A program made the translations under genes and the position numbers. This document shows positions 9,038 to 15,666 of a stretch of 64,000 nt of DNA, piece by piece; positions within the stretch are counted from its first letter, which is position 1; the number at the start of each line of letters is the position of its first letter. The DNA comes from Streptococcus halotolerans (GTDB lineage: Bacteria; Bacillota; Bacilli; Lactobacillales; Streptococcaceae): positions 372,001 to 436,000 of the forward strand of contig NZ_CP014835.1 of NCBI RefSeq assembly GCF_001598035.1, written 5' to 3'. The notes below the pieces were generated by a model. It had not been told where the DNA came from, made no database searches, and worked only from the letters and a program-made list of their open reading frames with translations.

Positions 9038-9682
9038 ATGGAAGAAAAAATAGTAGCATACAAAAATAATTTATATCAAGTATTATCAAAATTAACAAAA
9101 GGACTCGGTAGTGAGAAGCGTTTAGAAATTTTAAATGCTTTACTGCATGGCGCTAAAACTGTAGATGCTATTGCTAAAGTGACAGGTTTGTCAGTAGCTA
9201 ATACGTCAAGACACTTGCAAGTCTTAAAAGAAGGGGCGCTTGTTGTTACGACTAGAGAAGGAAATTTTATTCGTTATCGTCTAGCTTCTAAAAAAATAGC
9301 TGAGTTGCTTCTTTTGTTATGCCATGTGGGAGAAGAACAATTGACAGATATGAGAGTAATCGAAAATGACTATGACCAGGAAATCGCCGTTAGGAAAGTC
9401 GAACTGGATGAAGCGTTAGAAATGGCAAAGGATGATAAAGCTGTTTTACTAGATGTGAGACCATTTGAAGAATTTGAATCAGGTCATCTACCAAATGCAG
9501 TTAACTTACCAATGGATGAGTTTGAATCGCAAAAATATAAACTCCCGATTGAGAAAACAATTATCGTTTATTGTAGGGGGAGACTTTGTGGTTATGCCAA
9601 TCTTGCTGCTAAAGACCTTCAAGAATTGGGTTATGATACTTATAGTCTTAATCGTAGTTTTTCAGACTGGAAATGGGGATAA
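9038..9682 (+). CDS. ArsR-family regulator fused to a rhodanese domain
   Basis: The 214-residue protein joins an ArsR winged helix (about 1-100, with TKGLGSEKRLEILNALL and recognition helix LSVANTSRHLQVLKEGAL) to a rhodanese domain (about 115-214, with LLDVRPFEEFESGHLPNAVNLP and active-site loop CRGRLCG). A lone cysteine sits in the last ArsR helix (LLLLCHVGEE). The start at 9038 follows TAGGAG; the longer frame from a TTG at 9014 is rejected. Such fusions are inferred to sense thiol or persulfide chemistry. A terminator separates it from trxA, whose promoter region carries two inverted repeats it may bind. Confidence 0.9.
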   Translation: MEEKIVAYKNNLYQVLSKLTKGLGSEKRLEILNALLHGAKTVDAIAKVTGLSVANTSRHLQVLKEGALVVTTREGNFIRYRLASKKIAELLLLLCHVGEEQLTDMRVIENDYDQEIAVRKVELDEALEMAKDDKAVLLDVRPFEEFESGHLPNAVNLPMDEFESQKYKLPIEKTIIVYCRGRLCGYANLAAKDLQELGYDTYSLNRSFSDWKWG

Positions 9683-9695
9683 AAATAATAAAAAT

Positions 9696-9730
9696 GGGGG
9701 CTGAGCATGTTATCAGCCCCCTCGTTTTTT
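9696..9730 (+). terminator. terminator after the arsR-rhodanese gene
   Basis: GGGGGCTGA (9696-9704) pairs perfectly with TCAGCCCCC (9713-9721) over an 8-base loop, followed by CTCG and six T residues. Confidence 0.93.
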
Positions 9731-9768
9731 ACTGAATGTAATGATTCTATAGGTTTGAAACAAAATAG

Positions 9769-9796
9769 TTGCTTCTTTTTTTGGGTGTGTTATGAT
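9769..9796 (+). promoter_or_regulatory. promoter of the trx redox operon
   Basis: TTGCTT (9769-9774), a 16-base spacer and TATGAT (9791-9796). The first inverted repeat begins six bases downstream, over the expected transcription start, a position suited to repression. Confidence 0.7.
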
Positions 9797-9801
9797 TCAA
9801 T

Positions 9802-9823
9802 TATTCAATAAAATGATTGAATA
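9802..9823. promoter_or_regulatory. candidate ArsR operator 1
   Basis: Inverted repeat TATTCAA-N8-TTGAATA just after the -10 box of the trx promoter. Arms and spacing equal those of the second repeat at 9866-9887. Assignment to the adjacent ArsR-rhodanese protein is an inference. Confidence 0.7.
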
Positions 9824-9865
9824 CGTAAAACAGGAACGTGTTCAGTCAAAAAAAATTAGAAGTGG

Positions 9866-9887
9866 TATTCAATAATTTGGTTGAATA
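9866..9887. promoter_or_regulatory. candidate ArsR operator 2
   Basis: Second TATTCAA-N8-TTGAATA repeat, centre 64 bp from the first and ending just before the AGGAGG ribosome site of trxA. The eight-base spacer sequence differs from the first copy while the arms are identical, which argues for selection on the arms. Confidence 0.7.
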
Positions 9888-9899
9888 CAGGAGGTTGAT

Positions 9900-10211
9900 A
9901 TGACTAAACAAGTAATAACAGATAATTTTGCTAAAGAAATTGAAACAGGTGTTTCTCTGGTAGATTTTGGTGCAACTTGGTGCCCACCTTGTCAAATGAT
10001 GGAGCCAGTGATTGATGAACTATCTCGTGACTTTGCTGGAAAGGCAACTATTGTAAAGGTAGATGTTGATCAGTCTCCTGAACTAGCACAGATGTTTAAT
10101 ATTCGTTCTATTCCAACTATGATTTTCTTTAAAGATGGACAAGCAATAGATGCTACTCTTGGCGTTCAATCTAAAAAATCATTAGCAGAGAAAATTGAAG
10201 CAAGCTTATAG
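9900..10211 (+). CDS. trxA: thioredoxin
   Basis: The 103-residue protein has the thioredoxin fold with active site WCPPC (rather than the usual WCGPC), preceded by VDFGATWC, and the cis-proline loop SIPTMIFFKDG. It reduces protein disulfides in the cytoplasm, using electrons from the reductase encoded next. The Pro for Gly change in the CxxC is expected to shift the redox potential, so this is probably an accessory thioredoxin. An AGGAGG site lies at 9889-9894. It is the first gene of the redox operon. Confidence 0.92.
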   Translation: MTKQVITDNFAKEIETGVSLVDFGATWCPPCQMMEPVIDELSRDFAGKATIVKVDVDQSPELAQMFNIRSIPTMIFFKDGQAIDATLGVQSKKSLAEKIEASL

Positions 10212-10220
10212 GAGATGATG

Positions 10221-11141
10221 ATGTACGATGCTATTATTGTAGGGTCTGGTCCAGCAGGTTATACCGCTGCTATTTATTTAAGTAGAGCTGGTTTAAACAA
10301 TAAGTTGATTTCTGGTTATTCAGAAGGCGGACAGTTAACAACGACTACTTTGGTTGAGAATTATCCTGGTTTTGAAGTTGGCGTCGATGGTAATGAGCTT
10401 GTTAAAAGCATGCGTCGGCAAGCTTCTTCTTTCGGAACTGAAATGGTTTTTGGTCAAGTCGAGAAAATAGAAGGGGAACAGTCACCGTTTAAAGTATATG
10501 TTGATAATGGAGAGGTCATTGAGACCAAGGCTGTTATTATTGCAACAGGTTCTAGTGCTAAATACTTAGGGATTGAAGGCGAAGAAGAGGCTGTTGGTAA
10601 AGGTGTCAGTGCCTGCGCAACCTGCGATGGTTTCTTTTATAAAGAGAAAGAAGTAGTAGTCGTTGGTGGTGGTGATGTGGCTATGGAAGAAGCCTTATTT
10701 CTGACACGGTTTGCTTCTAAAGTGACGATTGTGCACCGACGTGATATCTTGAGAGCATCAGATATAATGGTACAGCGAGCTAAAGGTAATGATAAGATTC
10801 ATTGGAAATTGGATTACACCCCTGTTGAGGTTCATTCTGATATGTTGGGAATGACGGGACTTGACGTGACAAATAATCAAACGGGTGCTGTTGAGCATCT
10901 AAAAGCAGATGGGCTTTTTGTTGCTATTGGACATAGTCCTAATACTGGATTTTTAGATGGTAAGTTAGATTTGGATAATAAAGGTTACATCCAAACAGAA
11001 TCAGGAACTTCTAAAACCTCTGTAGCAGGCATTTTTGCTGCAGGAGATGTACAAGATCCAAAATATCAGCAAGCTGTGACAGCTGCTGGTAGCGGAGCTA
11101 TTGCGGCTTTAGATGCCCTAGAATATATTAATGATTTATGA
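10221..11141 (+). CDS. trxB: thioredoxin reductase
   Basis: The 306-residue flavoprotein transfers electrons from NADPH to thioredoxin. Visible are the FAD dinucleotide fold GSGPAGYTAAIYLSRA, the redox-active CATC (in SACATCDGFF), the NADPH fold VVGGGDVAMEEALFL and the C-terminal GIFAAGDVQDPKYQQA. Three ATG codons occur in tandem at 10215, 10218 and 10221; the third has the best distance (6) from GGAG at 10211-10214. It overlaps the next ORF by 4 bases (ATGA). Probably the partner of the trxA product here and additional to a housekeeping copy elsewhere. Confidence 0.92.
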   Translation: MYDAIIVGSGPAGYTAAIYLSRAGLNNKLISGYSEGGQLTTTTLVENYPGFEVGVDGNELVKSMRRQASSFGTEMVFGQVEKIEGEQSPFKVYVDNGEVIETKAVIIATGSSAKYLGIEGEEEAVGKGVSACATCDGFFYKEKEVVVVGGGDVAMEEALFLTRFASKVTIVHRRDILRASDIMVQRAKGNDKIHWKLDYTPVEVHSDMLGMTGLDVTNNQTGAVEHLKADGLFVAIGHSPNTGFLDGKLDLDNKGYIQTESGTSKTSVAGIFAAGDVQDPKYQQAVTAAGSGAIAALDALEYINDL

Positions 11142-11407
11142 TAAAAACAGTGACGTCTAGTTTAGAACTAGAAGATTTGTTAAAAACAAAAGGCGATCTT
11201 GCTCTTATTGTATCTGGTAATCAATGTAGTATTGCCTCTCTTGAATTAGGAAATCTTATTTCTAGGATACAGGAAGACAATTTACCGATTTACCAAGCAG
11301 ATATTTTTCAAGTGCCACGGCTCATTTCTTTATTTGATTTGGAACCAACTGTCTCTACTTTCTTACAATTTAGAGGTGGCCAAGTGATTCTTAAGAAGGA
11401 GGTGTAA
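11138..11407 (+). CDS. thioredoxin-like protein with a single cysteine
   Basis: This 89-residue protein overlaps trxB by ATGA, implying translational coupling. Its pattern (short strand, helix, [61 protein letters not shown]) resembles a thioredoxin fold without the CxxC: only Cys30 remains, in NQCS, and the cis-proline loop is EPTVSTF. It may be a monothiol carrier, adaptor or degenerate thioredoxin. No named family was recognised with certainty. Confidence 0.75.
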   Translation: MIKTVTSSLELEDLLKTKGDLALIVSGNQCSIASLELGNLISRIQEDNLPIYQADIFQVPRLISLFDLEPTVSTFLQFRGGQVILKKEV

Positions 11408-11408
11408 T

Positions 11409-11588
11409 ATGGCGCGAAAAGCATTAAGGGTAAAAAAAGAAAAAGCCTATTCGGTACAAGAATATACGAGATGCTTAGAATGTGGTCGTCCACATTCGGT
11501 ATATCGCAAGTTTAATCTGTGTCGGATTTGTCTTCGTAAAAATGCTTACCAAGGGATGATCCCCGGATTAAAAAAAGCATCTTGGTAA
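11409..11588 (+). CDS. paralogue of zinc-type ribosomal protein S14
   Basis: This 59-residue ORF has the full S14 (type Z) signature: YTRC-x2[16 protein letters not shown] and the C-terminal PGLKKASW, with four cysteines in two CxxC pairs able to hold zinc. The first 20 residues ([16 protein letters not shown]) differ from usual streptococcal RpsN. S14 normally sits in the S10/spc ribosomal cluster, not among redox genes, so this should be a second copy. It starts one base past the upstream stop with an AAGGAGG site at 11396-11402. It may replace the housekeeping S14 under stress; that is inference. Confidence 0.88.
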   Translation: MARKALRVKKEKAYSVQEYTRCLECGRPHSVYRKFNLCRICLRKNAYQGMIPGLKKASW

Positions 11589-11604
11589 ACAGAAAGGAAA
11601 TATA

Positions 11605-12246
11605 ATGGAAATTAGTTACTGGTCAGATATAGCTTGCCCATTTTGTTACATCGGTGCTGCTCGGATGAAACGAGCGATGATAGCAGTTGGCATGGATCCT
11701 TTTGATTTAAAAATGAAAGCCTATCAACTTAACCCACAGGCGCCGATTGAGACAGATCAAACCATGGCAACACAATTTGCAGCTAGTCACGGAATGACTG
11801 ATGAAGAAGCACAGCAACAATTTGCACATATGTCAGCAATGGGAGCGGAAGAAGGTTTACATTTGGATGTTGCCTCTGCCATACCGACAAACACGATGTC
11901 GGCTCATCGATTGGTTAAATGGGCAGAAAATCGTCTGGATAAAGTTGCGCACCAAGAGTTCATTATGAAGCTTTACAAACTTTATTTTGAAGATTATGTT
12001 TCTATTGCAGATAAGGCTGTTCTTCTACAAGCAGCTGTTGAGATGAATTTACCAGAATCAGAAGTAGCAACATTACTAGATAGCCAAGAATTTGAAGATG
12101 AAGTTAAACAAGATATGCTCGAAGCTCAACAATCAGGTGTTCAAGGAGCCCCATTTTTTGTAATCAATAATAAGTATGGGATTTCAGGAGCACAGCCCTA
12201 CGATTATATGGTAGCTGTTTTAAAACAAATCCAAGAAGAAGGATGA
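11605..12246 (+). CDS. DsbA/FrnE-family thiol oxidoreductase
   Basis: The 213-residue protein has an N-terminal thioredoxin strand with WSDIACPFCYIGAARM (active site CPFC), an inserted helical domain (about 55-165) and the C-terminal VQGAPFFVINNKYGISGAQP with the cis-Pro loop. This is the FrnE subgroup of DsbA-like proteins, which are cytoplasmic; no signal peptide or lipobox is present. FrnE proteins are linked to oxidative stress tolerance in other bacteria. It follows the S14 paralogue by 16 bases with an AAAGGAA site and continues the trx operon. Confidence 0.9.
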   Translation: MEISYWSDIACPFCYIGAARMKRAMIAVGMDPFDLKMKAYQLNPQAPIETDQTMATQFAASHGMTDEEAQQQFAHMSAMGAEEGLHLDVASAIPTNTMSAHRLVKWAENRLDKVAHQEFIMKLYKLYFEDYVSIADKAVLLQAAVEMNLPESEVATLLDSQEFEDEVKQDMLEAQQSGVQGAPFFVINNKYGISGAQPYDYMVAVLKQIQEEG

Positions 12247-12250
12247 CGAT

Positions 12251-12415
12251 ATGAAAACATTTAAATTAGACTTGCTTGAAGATAGTCCTAATCAAGGTCT
12301 TGATTTGGTTTGTGGAATAGATGGTTGCCATGTTAATTTAGAGGAGGCTAATCGTTCAGACGCAGCTACTGAAGGTAATAAAGCTTCAAAGAATAGCAGG
12401 ATGAGAGTAAGGTGA
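12251..12415 (+). CDS. small unknown protein at the end of the redox operon
   Basis: A 54-residue ORF begins 4 bases after the DsbA-like stop, with GAAGGATGA as ribosome site. The product is MKTFKLDLLEDSPNQGLDLV, then CGIDGC (Cys21 and Cys26), then a hydrophilic tail. Position and coupling favour a real gene, and the two cysteines fit the redox theme. I do not recognise a family, and the tail (SKNSRMRVR) could reflect decay of a longer gene. Confidence 0.45.
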   Translation: MKTFKLDLLEDSPNQGLDLVCGIDGCHVNLEEANRSDAATEGNKASKNSRMRVR

Positions 12416-12466
12416 GTAATGATTGATTAACTGGAAGATTATCGCATAGCCTTATAATGTCATGAT

Positions 12467-12500
12467 CAGGGTAAGCCATGTTTGGTTTATCCTGTTTCGT
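12467..12500 (+). terminator. terminator of the redox operon
   Basis: CAGGGTAAGCC (12467-12477) pairs with GGTTTATCCTG (12484-12494), including wobble pairs, over a 6-base loop and is followed by TTTCGTTT. Confidence 0.7.
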
Positions 12501-12802
12501 TTGGACAATCTTCCAAAAGATTGCTAGAGTTGTGTTTCACACGTGTTATCTTAGTTTGGCTGCTAATAGCGATAGTTATTTGACAGACAAGTAAAAGATC
12601 AATCAGCCTCATAAAATGACTTGAGTGGTCGGATCAAATGTTTTTCGACTAATCTAGATGGTGGTTGCGAGTTATCAGACTCAAAAGTTTATACTATATG
12701 TTACCATTGGTAATGATCCTTGCTATTTGTGTTAGATTTAGCCATTTATTGCGAGAGAGTTGTTATGAATTAATAGAATTATCAAAAAATATTGAAAAAA
12801 GC
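12501..12802. other. intergenic stretch without recognisable gene
   Basis: No frame here has a convincing ribosome site or family match. A 74-residue frame at 12665-12889 overlaps the promoter and leader peptide that follow and is rejected. Its only assigned role is separation of the redox operon from the leader-controlled transporter. Confidence 0.5.
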
Positions 12803-12831
12803 TTGACAAGTCATTTTTATCATACTATACT
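12803..12831 (+). promoter_or_regulatory. promoter of the first attenuated transporter gene
   Basis: Consensus TTGACA (12803-12808), a 17-base spacer and TATACT (12826-12831). A matching arrangement, also 17 bases, is found before the second leader. Confidence 0.88.
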
Positions 12832-12863
12832 GGTAACCAATCATAAACAAAGGAGAATAAGAA

Positions 12864-12929
12864 ATGCTTTTAACTCAGTTATCTACTAGTAACCAGAATA
12901 CTTTCTTCAACTTTAGTTTCTTTAGATAG
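12864..12929 (+). CDS. Phe-rich leader peptide 1
   Basis: A 21-residue ORF after AAAGGAG reads MLLTQLSTSNQNT, then FFNFSFFR and stop. Five of the last eight residues are Phe and none is Tyr. It lies between a strong promoter and a chain of competing hairpins ending in a terminator before a transporter gene, the classical layout of translation-coupled attenuation. The last five codons (F-S-F-F-R and TAG) are identical at the DNA level to leader 2. Inference: ribosome stalling at Phe codons when charged tRNA-Phe is low permits read-through. Confidence 0.8.
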   Translation: MLLTQLSTSNQNTFFNFSFFR

Positions 12930-13106
12930 CCGTTTGTGTCTCTTAGGTACAAACGGTGCGCAGGTTTGTATCTATGAGGCTAAAGCATTTCGTTTTGACT
13001 TGGCTGATTAGATGATTATCTAACTGGTCAAGGGGAAACTTTTGATAAGTGGCTTTTGGGTTAAAGTCAGTGTAAACCAGTTAGAATTTTTCTAGCTGGT
13101 TTTTTG
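12930..13106 (+). promoter_or_regulatory. attenuator region 1
   Basis: CCGTTTGT (12930-12937) pairs with ACAAACGG (12949-12956) directly after the leader stop. The same ACAAAC can instead pair with GTTTGT (12964-12969), giving mutually exclusive folds. GGCTAAAG near 12979 can reach back to CTTTAG at the leader end. Downstream, TCTAACTGG (about 13019-13027) is complementary to CCAGTTAGA (13077-13085), which otherwise forms the terminator AACCAGTTAGA/TCTAGCTGGTT (13075-13101) with a T run. No T-box consensus (TGGNACCGCG) is present. Pairings are by eye. Confidence 0.72.
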
Positions 13107-13188
13107 GTTATGACGATAATGTTCTGGATTTTTAGGCTGGTAATCCTAAATCCTAATAGCTGATTCAAGTGATTTGGAGGATTTTAAA

Positions 13189-14154
13189 ATGAAAAAAATA
13201 TGGAAAACAGTTGCTACGCTTGGAGCTGCAACACTTTTATTAGCCGCTTGTTCTCAATCAGGAGACAAGAATGGTACAAAAGAAATGCCTAACGTTGGGA
13301 TTTTACAGTATGTCGAGCATGAGTCTCTTACAGCAGCACGCAAGGGATTTGAGAAAGGGTTAGCAGAAGAAGGATACAAGGAGGGCAAAAACATCAACAT
13401 TTCTTATGAAAATGCTCAAGGCGATCAAGCCAATCTTCAGTCTATCTCTGAAAAATTGGTTTCTGATAATGATTTGGTTCTAGGGATTGCTACACCAGCT
13501 GCTCAGTCTTTGGTGGCAGCATCTTCAGATACGCCCATCTTATTTACTGCGGTAACAGATCCAGTCTCTGCTAAATTAGTTAAAAGTATGAAGAATCCGG
13601 CCGGTATGGCAACAGGTACTAGCGATATGTCACCAATTGATAAGCAAGTGCAATTGGTCAAAGAAGTTCTTCCAGATGCTAAAAAGGTTGGTATCATGTA
13701 TACAACGGGTGAACGTAATTCAGAAGTTCAAGTGAAGCAAGCTGAAAAACTCTTTAAAAAAGCAGGAATCAAGGTCATTTCAAAAGGTATTTCGTCAACC
13801 AATGATGTACAAGATACTGCTAAAAGTTTGATGAAAGCTGTCGATGTCATTTTCGTACCAACGGACAATACCATTGCTAGTGCAGTAACGCTTTTAGGCG
13901 ACTTATCGAAAGAAACCAAGGTGCCTGTTGTTGGTGGATCCGCTGACATGGTTAAGGGTGGTGTGCTCTTCTCGTATGGGCCAGATTACGAAAAATTGGG
14001 TGAGCAGACCGCTAAATTAGCGGTCAAGATCATTGAGGGAAAAGATGTTGCTAAGATTTCTGCAGAATACCCAGAGGCGTTAACGGTAGCGGTCAATGAC
14101 AACATGGCAAAAGCGTTAAATATCGATGTTTCAGGCATCAAAAAAGAAAAATAA
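13189..14154 (+). CDS. ABC transporter substrate-binding lipoprotein 1 (TrpX-like)
   Basis: The 321-residue protein begins with a lipoprotein signal peptide ending LLLAAC-SQSG (lipid Cys about 22) and then the PF04392-type binding domain: VGILQYVEHESLTAARKGFEKGL, DLVLGIATPAAQSL, FTAVTDPVSAKLV, VGIMYTTGERNSEVQV, VPTDNTIASAV. Such proteins bind aromatic amino acids for TrpXYZ importers. The start at 13189 follows TTGGAGG; an ATG at 13174 overlaps that site. It has its own promoter and Phe-rich attenuator and is paralogous to the gene at 14682. Substrate preference is inferred only from the leader. Confidence 0.88.
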   Translation: MKKIWKTVATLGAATLLLAACSQSGDKNGTKEMPNVGILQYVEHESLTAARKGFEKGLAEEGYKEGKNINISYENAQGDQANLQSISEKLVSDNDLVLGIATPAAQSLVAASSDTPILFTAVTDPVSAKLVKSMKNPAGMATGTSDMSPIDKQVQLVKEVLPDAKKVGIMYTTGERNSEVQVKQAEKLFKKAGIKVISKGISSTNDVQDTAKSLMKAVDVIFVPTDNTIASAVTLLGDLSKETKVPVVGGSADMVKGGVLFSYGPDYEKLGEQTAKLAVKIIEGKDVAKISAEYPEALTVAVNDNMAKALNIDVSGIKKEK

Positions 14155-14338
14155 GGAACTTTGTCCAAGTTTTGTGCAAAAAATAGAGATGATTGCAACA
14201 AAAAAAGAACGATTATTGAAAAAATACCAAAGATTCCATTAGTATCCTTCTTTTTAGGTAACGATTATGGCGATAAGGTACTAAAGCTAGTTATTAGTGA
14301 GAAAGTATAATATTTTTGAATTATTCAGAAAAAACAAC

Positions 14339-14367
14339 TTGACAAAGTCATTTCTTTAAGATAAACT
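14339..14367 (+). promoter_or_regulatory. promoter of the second attenuated transporter gene
   Basis: TTGACA (14339-14344), a 17-base spacer and TAAACT (14362-14367), paralogous in layout and partly in spacer sequence to the promoter at 12803. Confidence 0.82.
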
Positions 14368-14398
14368 TAGAACCATCATAAAACAAGGAGAAAGAAAT

Positions 14399-14467
14399 AT
14401 GTTACGACAAACGTCTGCCATTATGGCTCAAGCAAACTCATATTATTACTTTAGTTTCTTTAGATAG
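14399..14467 (+). CDS. Tyr/Phe-rich leader peptide 2
   Basis: A 22-residue ORF after CAAGGAG reads MLRQTSAIMAQANS, then YYYFSFFR and stop. Three consecutive Tyr codons replace the FFN of leader 1, while the FSFFR-stop ending is conserved codon for codon. The N-terminal halves of the two leaders are unrelated, so selection seems to act on the aromatic block and the overlapping RNA structure. This suggests the second unit answers to tyrosine (with phenylalanine) and the first to phenylalanine alone. Confidence 0.8.
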   Translation: MLRQTSAIMAQANSYYYFSFFR

Positions 14468-14636
14468 ACGTTTGTACCTTGTAGATACAAACGTTGCAAG
14501 TTTGTATCTATGAGGCTAAAGCATTTTTCGATTGTCGATAGCCGATTAGATGATATCAGTCTAAGCGGCTATTTTTAGGATTTAATGCATGCACCTAAAG
14601 AAAGCCGGTTGGACTATAGTCTAATCGGCTTTTTGT
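14467..14636 (+). promoter_or_regulatory. attenuator region 2
   Basis: ACGTTTGTA...TACAAACGT (about 14468-14494) follows the leader stop. The ACAAAC strand can alternatively pair with the next GTTTGT, in a block (GTTTGTATCTATGAGGCTAAAGCA) also present in attenuator 1. Two terminator-like hairpins follow: AGCCGATTAGA/AGTCTAAGCGGCT with ATTTTT (about 14540-14576) and AGCCGGTTGGACT/AGTCTAATCGGCT with TTTTTG (about 14602-14635). The 3' arm of the first is complementary to the 5' arm of the second, so antitermination is possible. Confidence 0.72.
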
Positions 14637-14681
14637 TTATGATTTTTTAAATGTAATGTTTTGATGGTAAAGGAGTTTATG

Positions 14682-15644
14682 ATGACAAATCGATTTAAAA
14701 TAATGGTTGGTATTGTAGCGGCAAGTCTTTTGTTAACAGGGTGTTCTCAGTCTTCTGAGAAGGCCGATAAAGACGTCAAACATATTGGTATCTTACAATA
14801 CGTCGAATTTGAAACCTTAGACGTTGCGCGTGAAGGATTTGTAGACGAGTTGGCGAAAAAAGGCTACAAAGATGGCAAGAATATTGTGATTGATTACCAA
14901 AATTCACAAGGTGATCAAGCTAATCTGCAAAGCATTTCGGAAAAATTGGTCAAAGACAATGACTTGGTTCTAGGGATTGCCACTCCAGCAGCCCAAGCTC
15001 TAACAACAGCTTCCTCAGAAGTACCGATTACCTTTACAGCTGTGACGGATCCTCTTTCGGCTAAGCTGGTTAAAAGTATGAAAAAACCTGGCACTAATGC
15101 AACAGGAACTATTGATATGGCACCAACTAAAGAACGCGTTGCTCTTTTGAAAAAGGTAATGCCAAACTTGAAAAAAGTGGGCATTATGTACACGACTAAT
15201 GAACGTAACTCAGAGGTACAAGTCAAGGAAGCTAAAAAAGTTTTTAAAAGAGAAGGCATTAAAGTGGTTACCAAAGGGATTTCATCAACCAATGATGTTC
15301 AAGATACAGCACGTTCTCTAATGAACCAAACAGAAGTGCTTTACATGCCAACGGATAACTTAATTGATAGCTCAATCACCCTTGTGACCGATTTATCTAA
15401 GGAAATGAAAATTCCAGTGTACGCGGCCAATGCAGACTTGGTTGAAAAAGGAGCGCTCTTCTCGTACGGACCAGACTTTGAAGCCTTAGGGCGTCAAACA
15501 GCACGCCAAGCCGTAAAAATCTTAGAAGGGAAAAAAGTTTCCCAAGTACCAGTGGAAGCTCCTGAAAATCTGACGGTTAAAGTTAATGATGAAATGGCTA
15601 AACTTTTGAAGATTGACATGTCAGCAGTGAAAGACAAAAAATAA
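14682..15644 (+). CDS. ABC transporter substrate-binding lipoprotein 2 (TrpX-like)
   Basis: The 320-residue paralogue of the 13189 gene has a signal peptide ending LLLTGC-SQSS and the same binding-domain landmarks (HIGILQYVEFETLDVAREGF, DLVLGIATPAAQALT, FTAVTDPLSAKLV, VGIMYTTNERNSEVQV, MPTDNLIDSSITL). Two ATG codons follow AAAGGAG; the second at 14682 has the better spacing. It precedes the only permease gene by 22 bases, so it is the core binding protein, while copy 1 is an extra binding protein that must share the same permease. It carries its own Tyr/Phe-type attenuator. Confidence 0.88.
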   Translation: MTNRFKIMVGIVAASLLLTGCSQSSEKADKDVKHIGILQYVEFETLDVAREGFVDELAKKGYKDGKNIVIDYQNSQGDQANLQSISEKLVKDNDLVLGIATPAAQALTTASSEVPITFTAVTDPLSAKLVKSMKKPGTNATGTIDMAPTKERVALLKKVMPNLKKVGIMYTTNERNSEVQVKEAKKVFKREGIKVVTKGISSTNDVQDTARSLMNQTEVLYMPTDNLIDSSITLVTDLSKEMKIPVYAANADLVEKGALFSYGPDFEALGRQTARQAVKILEGKKVSQVPVEAPENLTVKVNDEMAKLLKIDMSAVKDKK

Positions 15645-15666
15645 GTATTAGAAAAAGGAAAATAAG

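Noticed and set aside
12665..12889. 74-residue open frame upstream of the first transporter gene
   Set aside because: It overlaps a consensus promoter and the leader peptide in another frame, lacks a ribosome site and has no family features.
12900..13110. T-box riboswitch upstream of the first TrpX-like gene
   Set aside because: The conserved TGGNACCGCG antiterminator sequence is absent, and a leader peptide with aromatic codons explains the hairpins better.
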